Positions 15,566-20,360 of a stretch of 20,360 nucleotides of DNA are shown one piece after another. Below the pieces are notes generated by a model. It ran no database searches, was not told the origin of the DNA, and was given only the letters and a program-made list of their open reading frames with translations. A program made the position numbers and the translations under genes. The stretch is from CAAGNP01 sp045644725 (lineage in GTDB: Bacteria > Bacteroidota > Bacteroidia > Bacteroidales > UBA932). Positions within the stretch are counted from its first letter, which is position 1. Each line of letters starts with the position of its first letter. The stretch is from NCBI GenBank assembly GCA_045644725.1, contig JAZRHK010000102.1, positions 1-20,360 of the forward strand, written 5' to 3'.

Positions 15566-15898
15566 ATGCAGAACCTAGTGACCGTTTTATCAATCGTCCT
15601 GACATCCCTCAACATCTGCGCTCTCGTCTATGCTTTTATTAAATTCCTTGGGAACCCTCACAAGAATCTCGAGCAGAGAGTCACAGCCATGGAGGTAGAC
15701 GTTAAAGAGATCAAGCAGTCCCTGCTCCAAGGCAATGACAGATTCCGGGAGCAGGAGACCACCAATGAGGTCATGCAGTCCTGTATGCTGGCCCTCATTG
15801 ACTTTGAGCTTGCCTATTGTATACACACCTCCTATGAGGACACAGAGGACCTCATGAGAGCCAAGACAGAGCTCAGAAAACATTTAGCGAGGAAATAA
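15566..15898 (+). CDS. Membrane-anchored lysis-region protein with coiled coil
   Basis: A 110-aa protein with an N-terminal membrane helix (about 4-27, VTVLSIVLTSLNICALVYAFIKF), then a charged helical region (KNLEQRVTAMEVDVKEIKQSLLQGNDRFREQE) that looks like a coiled coil, and a second helical part ending LRKHLARK. This is the layout of XhlA/hemolysin-like phage proteins that act with holins. It could be an accessory holin or a membrane tether. AAGGAGGT precedes ATG 15566; the next gene starts one base after its stop. Confidence 0.6.
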   Translation: MQNLVTVLSIVLTSLNICALVYAFIKFLGNPHKNLEQRVTAMEVDVKEIKQSLLQGNDRFREQETTNEVMQSCMLALIDFELAYCIHTSYEDTEDLMRAKTELRKHLARK

Positions 15899-15899
15899 C

Positions 15900-16112
15900 A
15901 TGAAAAAAAGACTCCCTGCACTGGATAAATACGTGATCTTTTCTTTTACCTGTCTCCTGATCTTTACAGTGGCGGAGATCATCCTGCAGGCAGTCACCGG
16001 CATAGCGCAGGACACCCTCATCACCTGCTTTTTTGGCTGCTTTGGTGGGGAGCTCCTGCTCTGTGCCATGATCAAGAGGTTAAAACTCAAGAGAGGAGAT
16101 TCTGATGAATAA
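15900..16112 (+). CDS. Small two-helix membrane protein in lysis cassette
   Basis: A 70-aa protein with two predicted membrane helices (about 11-30 and 39-58), a Lys/Arg-rich start (MKKRLPALDKY) and a basic end (KRLKLKRG). The family pattern 'LDKYVI.S...l..yt.ae......g...DTL...ff..fGgE' recurs just before holin genes in Clostridia prophages. It could be an antiholin or a second holin; the sequence does not decide. GAGGAAAT before ATG 15900 lies in the end of the upstream gene. It overlaps the following holin-like gene by 8 bases. Confidence 0.6.
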   Translation: MKKRLPALDKYVIFSFTCLLIFTVAEIILQAVTGIAQDTLITCFFGCFGGELLLCAMIKRLKLKRGDSDE

Positions 16113-16320
16113 ACTCACATCGAGAAAATTCTGGATCTGCGTGGCAGCCTTTTTGGCCTCCATCGCAGCCAGCATCAGTGGCATCGTAACCGATAACCAG
16201 ACAATAATCATCATCGGCACAGTCTGCGGAATCCTCTCCGCTGCCATCTATGCCTTTTGTGAGGCATGGGTGGACGGTAAGGCTGTGGACGTGGGACGCA
16301 AGGAGGATGATCATGAGTGA
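16105..16320 (+). CDS. Holin
   Basis: A 71-aa protein with two hydrophobic helices (about 9-28 and 33-52) separated by a short turn (VTDNQ), a positively charged start (MNKLTSRKFW) and a charged end (VDGKAVDVGRKEDDHE). The 'RKFWI..AAFLASI...I.GIV.DNQ' opening fits small class II/phage r1t-like holins, which make the lesion that releases endolysin. It ends 8 bases into the endolysin gene, whose ribosome binding site AGGAGG (16301-16306) is inside it, so the two are co-translated. Confidence 0.75.
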   Translation: MNKLTSRKFWICVAAFLASIAASISGIVTDNQTIIIIGTVCGILSAAIYAFCEAWVDGKAVDVGRKEDDHE

Positions 16321-17107
16321 GGTTTTTGGAATAGACGCAAGTCACCATAATGGTCACATTGACTGGCAGGCAGTAGCAAGGGATGGGAAGAAATTTGTCA
16401 TCCTCAAATGCCAGTATGAGGCCCAGAGCCACAGAAAAGATGAGACATTTGAGTATAACTACGCAGAGTCAGGCAAAAATGGCCTTGCAAGAGGAGTCTA
16501 TATCTATATTGCAAGGGCATCCATGGCGGATCCTGTGGGCGATGCGAGGGCCCTTTTGAACCACCTGCAGGGACGCAAATTAGAATATGGCATCTGGCTC
16601 GATCTTGAGGATAAGACAGTGGACGTCAAAGGCAAGGCCTACATCAGGGACCTTGCCTATATTTATGCCGATATATTCAGGCAGGCCGGATATTTTGTCG
16701 GCATCTATTGCAACCGTGACTGGTACCTGCGTCTGATCCACGAGGACCTCAAGAGGGATTTTGACATCTGGATGGCCAGATATCCCAAGAATGACACAGG
16801 CACCTACAACAAGACCTCATCACTCAAGCCCTCGGCCCAGATAGCTGTAGCTTGGCAGTATTCTTCCAAGGGCAACGTCCCGGGGATAAAGACCAGATGT
16901 GACCTTGATGTGGACTATGATGGAGTGGTGAACCTCATCGCATCCTCGCCCTACAGAAAGTCTGTGGACGAGATTGCCAGAGAGGTCCTTGAGGATAAGT
17001 GGGGCACCAAGAACACCAAGCCCACAAGGAAAGCGCTCCTCACCATGGCAGGCTATAACTATGATGAGGTACAAAAAAGAGTCAACGAGCTGAAAGGCAA
17101 TATATGA
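16313..17107 (+). CDS. GH25 endolysin (lysozyme) with CW_7 cell wall binding repeat
   Basis: A 264-aa muramidase that cleaves N-acetylmuramyl bonds in peptidoglycan for lysis. ATG 16313 is preferred to ATG 16307, since AGGAGG ends at 16306 and leaves a 6-base spacer. Catalytic domain 1-210: FGIDASHHNGHIDW start (D8), then GIWLDLED (D97, E99) that match the Asp/Asp-Glu active site of GH25 (as in Cellosyl), and the AVAWQYSSKG strand near the end. The C-terminal 216-261 is a single CW_7 (Cpl-7-like) unit: SVDEIAREVLEDKWG, MAGYNYDEVQKRVNEL. No signal peptide, so export needs the holin. Ordinary in length for a one-repeat form. Confidence 0.95.
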   Translation: MSEVFGIDASHHNGHIDWQAVARDGKKFVILKCQYEAQSHRKDETFEYNYAESGKNGLARGVYIYIARASMADPVGDARALLNHLQGRKLEYGIWLDLEDKTVDVKGKAYIRDLAYIYADIFRQAGYFVGIYCNRDWYLRLIHEDLKRDFDIWMARYPKNDTGTYNKTSSLKPSAQIAVAWQYSSKGNVPGIKTRCDLDVDYDGVVNLIASSPYRKSVDEIAREVLEDKWGTKNTKPTRKALLTMAGYNYDEVQKRVNELKGNI

Positions 17108-17177
17108 TAACAGCTGATAGAGTGAACGGAAATTTTTTTCAATAATTACTTAAATATCCAGTAAATTAATTTCATAT

Positions 17178-17195
17178 TGTGCTATAATAAATCTC
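17178..17195 (+). promoter_or_regulatory. Extended -10 promoter of the post-lysis cassette
   Basis: A perfect -10 TATAAT (17183-17188) is preceded by TG and one base (TGCTATAAT from 17180). The expected -35 position is poor (AGTAAA at 17160-17165, 2 of 6 matches), so this looks like an extended -10 promoter read by the host housekeeping sigma factor. The surroundings are very AT-rich. Transcription would begin near 17195, about 40 bases before the GTG start at 17236. It follows the endolysin gene without a convincing terminator. Confidence 0.7.
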
Positions 17196-17235
17196 ACAGG
17201 ACGCAAAGTCTCGCAGACAACAAGGAGAGGACATC

Positions 17236-17625
17236 GTGTGGATTGAGTACAATGCGAATCCAGTATCCAACAGAGTAGAGGATTGTGCGATCAGAGCAGT
17301 GAGTGTGGCTCTGGGAATCTCTTGGGATCATGCATTTGATCTGATCGCAAAAAGCGCCAAGGCCATGGGCAGTGTGATGCACTCCAATGCAGCATTTGGC
17401 TCCGTACTCCGTCAAAATGGCTTTTATCGGGCCATAATTCCCAACAGATGTCCAGATTGCTATACAGTAAGAGATTTTTGCGACGATAATCCTGCCGGTA
17501 TTTTCGTTGTCGGCACAGGCTCTCACGTTGTGACCGTTGTCGATGGCGATTATATCGACACATGGGACTCAGGTGGTGAGATCCCTCTTTATTTTTGGCA
17601 CAAGGAGGCCTATGATGGCATATAA
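17236..17625 (+). CDS. Papain-like putative cysteine peptidase
   Basis: A 129-aa protein. The start is GTG 17236, with AAGGAGAGG about 6 bases before it. N-terminal DCAIRAVSVALGISWDHAFDLI (C17 at the beginning of a helix), later VVGTGSHVVTVVDGDYIDTWDSGGEIP (H97 in a strand, D108) form the Cys...His...Asp order of papain-like/C39-like hydrolases. The same pattern is widespread in prophages of gut Clostridia as an unnamed small protein, usually near structural or lysis genes. The substrate is unknown. CPDC (72-75) is a second cysteine pair. It is the first gene of an apparently separate transcription unit and its 3' end overlaps the next gene by 11 bases. Confidence 0.7.
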   Translation: MWIEYNANPVSNRVEDCAIRAVSVALGISWDHAFDLIAKSAKAMGSVMHSNAAFGSVLRQNGFYRAIIPNRCPDCYTVRDFCDDNPAGIFVVGTGSHVVTVVDGDYIDTWDSGGEIPLYFWHKEAYDGI

Positions 17626-18085
17626 CAATGGATTTCCTATATCATATCCGCAGTATTATCCACCTCAGCAGATGCAGCAGCCTATGCCACAGCCTCAGAT
17701 GCAACCCCCACAGGTACCTCAGCAGACAGCGCAGTCTGGACTGATCTGGGTGCAGGGCGAGGCAGGAGCCAAGTCCTATCTGGTCGCACCCAACACAACA
17801 GTCCAGTTGTGGGACTCTGAGGCACCTGTTATTTATTTAAAGTCAGCAGATCAGAGTGGGATGCCCACAATGAAGATTCTGGACTATAAACAGAGAGATC
17901 AGGCACAGGGTCAGCCGGGGATAGCTCCCCAGATGCCTGACAGGGATTATGTAACACATGACGAATTAAAAGATCTCGAGGACAGGCTCCTCAGACGCTT
18001 TGATGACTACTCAGTAAAGGCAGGAAAAGACCATGAACATAAATCCGGCTCAAATAATCGCAATGCTGCCACAAATAAAGTCTAA
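17615..18085 (+). CDS. Pro/Gln-rich low-complexity phage protein
   Basis: A 156-aa protein. AAGGAGG (17602-17608) favours ATG 17615 over ATG 17612. Residues about 5-38 are Pro/Gln/Tyr/Met-rich and disordered (PQYYPPQQMQQPMPQPQM). A compact domain follows: SGLIWVQGEAGAKSYLVAPN, VQLWDSEAPVIYLKSAD, GMPTMKILDY, all beta-like and well recognised from prophages of gut Firmicutes. Then a charged coiled-coil-like tail (HDELKDLEDRLLRRFDDY). Function unknown; the middle domain's 'lDSe....yiKs.D..GmP' pattern suggests a structural or binding role. It overlaps the next gene by 53 bases. Confidence 0.65.
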   Translation: MAYNNGFPISYPQYYPPQQMQQPMPQPQMQPPQVPQQTAQSGLIWVQGEAGAKSYLVAPNTTVQLWDSEAPVIYLKSADQSGMPTMKILDYKQRDQAQGQPGIAPQMPDRDYVTHDELKDLEDRLLRRFDDYSVKAGKDHEHKSGSNNRNAATNKV

Positions 18086-18239
18086 TCCCATGGCTGTCCT
18101 CGGACAGCTTGGAATCTCCAAGGATATATCTGATAATCCTCAGGCTGTCATACAAAGTCTTATGAACAGCGGAAAAATCTCACAGGATCAATACAATCAG
18201 GCCATGATGATGGCTAAAAATATGGGTTTTAAATTCTGA
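18033..18239 (+). CDS. Small helical protein of the post-lysis cassette
   Basis: A 68-aa protein. Start MNINPAQIIAMLPQIKSNPMAVLGQLGIS, then NPQAVIQSLMNSGKISQDQYNQAMMMAKNMGF. Two or three amphipathic helices, rich in Met, Gln and Asn; no membrane segment. The pattern is familiar from prophages of gut Clostridia (an N-P-M-..L-...G repeat followed by 'iiq.l...G.isq.q.nqa...a...g'). The start overlaps the upstream gene by 53 bases and has only a weak purine-rich site (AGGAAAAG). The role is not known. Confidence 0.65.
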   Translation: MNINPAQIIAMLPQIKSNPMAVLGQLGISKDISDNPQAVIQSLMNSGKISQDQYNQAMMMAKNMGFKF

Positions 18240-18290
18240 CATTATAATCTCGCATTTTGTTATTTTTTCGAAAAAAATGTGATTATAGTG
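18240..18290 (+). terminator. Long AT-rich hairpin after the 68-aa gene
   Basis: A 10-bp outer stem, CATTATAATC (18240-18249) with GATTATAGTG (18281-18290), with one G-T pair. Inside, CATTTT (18253-18258) can pair with AAAATG (18274-18279), or a T6CGA7 palindrome (18263-18277) may form instead. The total length is 51 nt and it begins directly after the stop codon. No U tract follows directly; TCTGTTTT comes 4 bases later. It may be a terminator or an operator. Confidence 0.4.
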
Positions 18291-18308
18291 TCTGTTTTCG
18301 TGATTATA
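18279..18308. repeat. Direct repeats GTGATTATA two turns apart, plus an inverted copy
   Basis: GTGATTATA occurs at 18279-18287 and 18300-18308, start to start 21 bp (two helical turns). The repeats are each followed by a GTCTG (18290-18294 and 18312-18316). An inverted copy of the core, TATAATC, is at 18243-18249. Such an arrangement is common for operator sites. The same elements are parts of the hairpins at 18240-18290 and 18305-18332. Confidence 0.55.
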
Positions 18309-18332
18309 AAAGTCTGTGCACAGGCTTTTATA
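18305..18332 (+). terminator. Terminator-like palindrome before the Gly/Cys-rich gene
   Basis: A 12-bp stem TATAAAAGTCTG (18305-18316) with CAGGCTTTTATA (18321-18332), 4-base loop TGCA and one G-T pair. The stem has a GC core flanked by A4/T4, and TATAGTT follows, so it could terminate in both directions. It lies 68 bases upstream of the next start, so if active it isolates 18401-20332 from the genes before. Confidence 0.55.
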
Positions 18333-18341
18333 TAGTTACAC

Positions 18342-18368
18342 GGATCAGGCAGAGTATGAGTCTGGTCC
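18342..18368 (+). other. Leader hairpin upstream of the Gly/Cys-rich gene
   Basis: GGATCAG (18342-18348) pairs with CTGGTCC (18362-18368), 7 bp with one G-T pair and a 13-base loop. No T tract follows. It is the third stem-loop in the 161-bp non-coding stretch 18240-18400 and ends about 20 bases before the ribosome binding site AGGAGGT (18388-18394). Confidence 0.35.
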
Positions 18369-18400
18369 CTAACCTACAACATTTATAGGAGGTAAAAAAC

Positions 18401-19351
18401 ATGAGTCTAACAGACGAAAGCAGCGGAATACCTGCAACAATGCTCGTAAGCCCATCCAATATGGGCGGAGCATATCCCTATCCTGTCTACTCACAGGGCG
18501 GATCCGGCAATAACGGAGGCTTTGGTGATGGAAATGGATGGTGGATCGTGCTCCTGATCATCCTGCTGGCAGCAGGCAATGGTTTTGGCAACAACAACGG
18601 AGGCGGAAATGGTGGCGGATTCTTCGGCGGTGGTCCTGTTATCATCCCGGATAATAATGGCGGATCAGTCCAGAGAGGTTTTGATCAGGCAGCCATCATG
18701 TCAGGCATCACAGGAGTGCAGTCAGGTGTGCAGAATCTCTCCACACAGCTCTGTAACTGCTGCGGAGATATCCAGACAAGCCTCTGCAATGGTTTTGCCG
18801 GAGTAAATGCTACAGTCAACAATGGATTTTCTCAGGCCGAGATAGCAAATAATGCCAGACAGATGGCTACCATGCAGCAGGCCTTTGCAAATCAGACAGC
18901 AATGAGTCAGGGTTTCAATCAGCTTGGCACACAGTTTGCTGACTGCTGCTGTGAGCAGCGCCTCGGCACAGCAGATCTCAAGTATACCATCGCCACCGAA
19001 AACTGCGCAGACCGTGCAGCCATCGCAGAGGGCATCAGAGATGTGGTCGACTCCCAGACAAGAGGCACCCAGCAGATCCTCGACAAGCTCTGCTCCCTTG
19101 AGCTGGACAACTATCGCAGAGAAAATGATCAGCTCCGCACTCAGCTCAACATGGCAAGCCTTGCAGCATCTCAGACAGCCCAGACCGCTCAGATCAGAGA
19201 TGGTCAGCTCCAGTCTGTAAATGCCCTCGTCAATGAGTTGAGGTCCTGCCCTATCCCAAGTCAGCCGGTATATGGCTCACAGCCCATCTTTACCTGCCCG
19301 AATAACAATAATAATGGCTGTGGATGTGGCTGCGGATGTGGCAACTTTTAA
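18401..19351 (+). CDS. Gly- and Cys-rich single-pass membrane protein
   Basis: A 316-aa protein. Layout: Gly/Ser/Asn-rich N-terminus (20-46); one hydrophobic helix GWWIVLLIILLAAGNGFG (46-63); a second Gly/Asn stretch (60-90); a helical core (92-280) with RGFDQAAIMSGITGVQSGVQNL, cysteine clusters CNCC (118-121) and CCC (182-184), and LKYTIATENCADRAAIAEGIRD; then a helix with REND..RTQLNMASLAASQTAQTA; and an Asn run and (GC)4 end (301-316). There are 15 cysteines in total, many more than in its neighbours. I recognise this family from many gut Firmicutes prophages, where it lies after the lysis genes. No function is known to me. AGGAGGT precedes ATG 18401. Confidence 0.75.
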   Translation: MSLTDESSGIPATMLVSPSNMGGAYPYPVYSQGGSGNNGGFGDGNGWWIVLLIILLAAGNGFGNNNGGGNGGGFFGGGPVIIPDNNGGSVQRGFDQAAIMSGITGVQSGVQNLSTQLCNCCGDIQTSLCNGFAGVNATVNNGFSQAEIANNARQMATMQQAFANQTAMSQGFNQLGTQFADCCCEQRLGTADLKYTIATENCADRAAIAEGIRDVVDSQTRGTQQILDKLCSLELDNYRRENDQLRTQLNMASLAASQTAQTAQIRDGQLQSVNALVNELRSCPIPSQPVYGSQPIFTCPNNNNNGCGCGCGCGNF

Positions 19352-19363
19352 GGAGGTGGCACC

Positions 19364-19831
19364 ATGGCAGAGTTTACCAGTAATCCTGTGCAGACAGTAC
19401 AGCCTAATCAGCCCATAGTATTAAATACTACGATTGCCTGCCCTAAAGGATATGTATACCACAGACCCGAAAGTGGTATTGTAACTCTCAGGGGAGTCAC
19501 AAATAACTGTTTTGCCAGATATCAGGTCACATTTAATGGCAACATAGCCATCCCGGATGGTGGCACAGTGGGACCCATAGCCATAGCTCTGGCCATCGAT
19601 GGAGAGCCCATTCTCACCTCGAGGGCGATCGTGACTCCTGCAGCGACAGCTGCGGATCCTCCCACCACAGACAATTTCTTCAATGTAACATCAACAGCGA
19701 TTATCACTGTACCAAAAGGATGCTGCTGGAATGTCTCAGTGGAAAACGTAACAGTCCCCACTGATCCCACAACACCGGCGAGTCCTATTCTGGTGCAGAA
19801 TGCCAACATGGTAGTGCAGAGGATTGCCTAA
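19364..19831 (+). CDS. Beta-rich capsid-decoration-like protein
   Basis: A 155-aa protein, with AAGGAGGT before ATG 19364. The pattern alternates hydrophobic residues throughout (PIVLNTTIACP, GIVTLRGV, ARYQVTFNGNIAIPDGG, VGPIAIALAIDGEPI, AIVTPAATA, NFFNVTSTAIITVPKGCCWNVSVENVT, NANMVVQRIA), as in a beta sandwich or jelly roll. This family occurs with the Gly/Cys-rich gene in gut Clostridia prophages. I infer a surface or decoration role, similar to C1q/TNF-like trimers, because of the fold pattern and the trimer-like 'GxxxLxxGxxxxxxxVxxxxN' rhythm; this is not proven. The CC pair at 119-120 is notable. Confidence 0.6.
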   Translation: MAEFTSNPVQTVQPNQPIVLNTTIACPKGYVYHRPESGIVTLRGVTNNCFARYQVTFNGNIAIPDGGTVGPIAIALAIDGEPILTSRAIVTPAATAADPPTTDNFFNVTSTAIITVPKGCCWNVSVENVTVPTDPTTPASPILVQNANMVVQRIA

Positions 19832-19849
19832 AGGAAGGAGGGACACATC

Positions 19850-20332
19850 ATGCACAAACTGATCGAATACATTTGCGATGAGCTCGACGATATCGAGAAA
19901 AAGTCCGAAAAGGGCAAGCTCTCCATGGCAGAGATCGAGTATGCAGACAAGCTTGCTCATCTCAAGAAAAATCTCCTCAGGGCCGATGAGCTGATGGAGC
20001 AGGGATATTCTGGCGAGAACAGATATCCCTATGCCAGTATGGGCAACTCCTATGCAGGCAGAGGCAGAGGCTCCAATGCCCAGAGAGACTCAAGAGGCAG
20101 ATACTCCTCAGAAAGAGGTGGCCGAGGCTACAGCAGCCGAGGTGAAAACTACTCAGGAGAGGGTGGCTACTCCCAAAATCGTGGCTATTCCAGATACGTG
20201 AGGGATGATTACTCGATGGACACAGATGAGATCGTGCATGACCTGCGCAGTCTCATCAACATGGCACCTGATGAGAGGATGAGACAGGAGCTGCAGAGAA
20301 TCACCACCAAAGTGGAGCAGATGGATGACTGA
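19850..20332 (+). CDS. RG/RGG-rich low-complexity protein
   Basis: A 160-aa protein. The N-terminus 1-52 is a charged helical domain (MHKLIEYICDELDDIEKKSEKGKLSMAEIEYADKLAHLKKNLL region) known from gut prophages. Residues 53-121 are a low-complexity segment rich in Gly, Arg, Tyr and Ser with seven RG dipeptides and SRGR, GGRG and NRGY motifs, resembling RGG RNA-binding or phase-separating segments of other organisms. The end (122-160) is another acidic helix (EIVHDLRSLINMAPDERMRQELQRI). Possibly binds nucleic acid or forms assemblies; inference only. Last gene in the window; AAGGAGG is upstream. Confidence 0.7.
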   Translation: MHKLIEYICDELDDIEKKSEKGKLSMAEIEYADKLAHLKKNLLRADELMEQGYSGENRYPYASMGNSYAGRGRGSNAQRDSRGRYSSERGGRGYSSRGENYSGEGGYSQNRGYSRYVRDDYSMDTDEIVHDLRSLINMAPDERMRQELQRITTKVEQMDD

Positions 20333-20353
20333 TCATCCATCCTGTGGTATAAT
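20325..20353 (+). promoter_or_regulatory. Promoter at the right edge, reading out of the window
   Basis: ATGACT (20325-20330, 4 of 6 matches to TTGACA) is followed after 17 bp by TATAAT (20348-20353), with TG one base before it (TGGTATAAT), an extended -10. It has the same TGTGnTATAAT form as the promoter at 17178. Its start would lie at about 20360, so the gene it serves lies beyond the window. Confidence 0.6.
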
Positions 20354-20360
20354 GATTTAA

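Noticed and set aside
17108..17177. Terminator after the endolysin gene.
   Set aside because: The T7 run near 17133 has no stable stem before it; only a 3-4 bp GAAA/TTTC pairing is possible.
17189..17225. Leader sequence CACAGGACGCAAAGTCTCGC resembles the conserved ACGCAAAG segment of the c-di-GMP-I (GEMM) riboswitch.
   Set aside because: The transcript from the promoter at 17183 has only about 40 bases of leader. The second hairpin arm and the receptor of a full GEMM (about 80-90 bases) are absent, so I regard it as chance or a remnant.
18243..18248. TATAAT inside hairpin 18240-18290 as a promoter for the Gly/Cys-rich gene.
   Set aside because: No acceptable -35 or TG extension, and it belongs to the palindrome and the repeats; the reverse-strand equivalents also lack a -35.
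1..20360. CRISPR array, tRNA gene, insertion sequence or integrase attachment site.
   Set aside because: No spaced repeats, cloverleaf, transposase or integrase sequence was seen in any part of the window.

Overview
The window looks like the late (virion assembly and lysis) region of a tailed phage or prophage with a long non-contractile (siphovirus-like) tail, infecting a low- to mid-GC anaerobic Clostridia host, probably gut or rumen Lachnospiraceae or relatives. The basis is a GH25 endolysin with a C-terminal CW_7 repeat, strong AGGAGG ribosome binding sites, and several small protein types that recur in prophages of gut Firmicutes. About 30 genes are all on the + strand, mostly separated by 0-20 bp or overlapping. 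No integrase, repressor or replication gene is visible, so lifestyle cannot be judged here.

Layout. (1) 81-3856 packaging and portal: portal, MuF-like minor head protein, then large terminase. The portal-MuF gap (1299-1471) holds tandem 11-bp repeats and stacked hairpins, and a clear terminator-like hairpin follows the terminase. Canonical order is terminase-portal-MuF, so the block is rearranged. (2) 3929-7006 head and connector: scaffold, major capsid protein, a small protein with a histone-like lysine tail, a Gp15/Gp19-like connector, head closure protein, HK97 gp10-like small protein and tail completion protein. (3) 7019-13278 tail: major tail protein, tail assembly chaperones G and G-T joined by a -1 frameshift (A AAA AAC heptamer followed by a hairpin), 686-aa tape measure, small tail protein, 686-aa tail hub/tip and a small fibre-base protein. 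(4) 13290-15548: a receptor-binding-type protein with two Ig-like domains and a probable C-type-lectin-like C-terminus, visibly more AT-rich than its surroundings, and two small accessory proteins. (5) 15566-17107 lysis: three small membrane proteins (the last most holin-like) and the GH25 endolysin. (6) 17236-20332 post-lysis cassette with its own extended -10 promoter: papain-like putative cysteine peptidase, Pro/Gln-rich protein, 68-aa protein, Gly/Cys-rich single-pass membrane protein, beta-rich protein and an RGG-type low-complexity protein. A second promoter of the same form lies at the right edge.

Most candidates for something undescribed are in the post-lysis cassette (17160-20353) and in the repeat-plus-hairpin element at 1309-1437. 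Smaller oddities are a lysine at the expected first nuclease aspartate of the terminase, an apparent stop-codon loss that extends the head closure protein over the next gene, and no use of TAG as a stop in any of the 30 reading frames.
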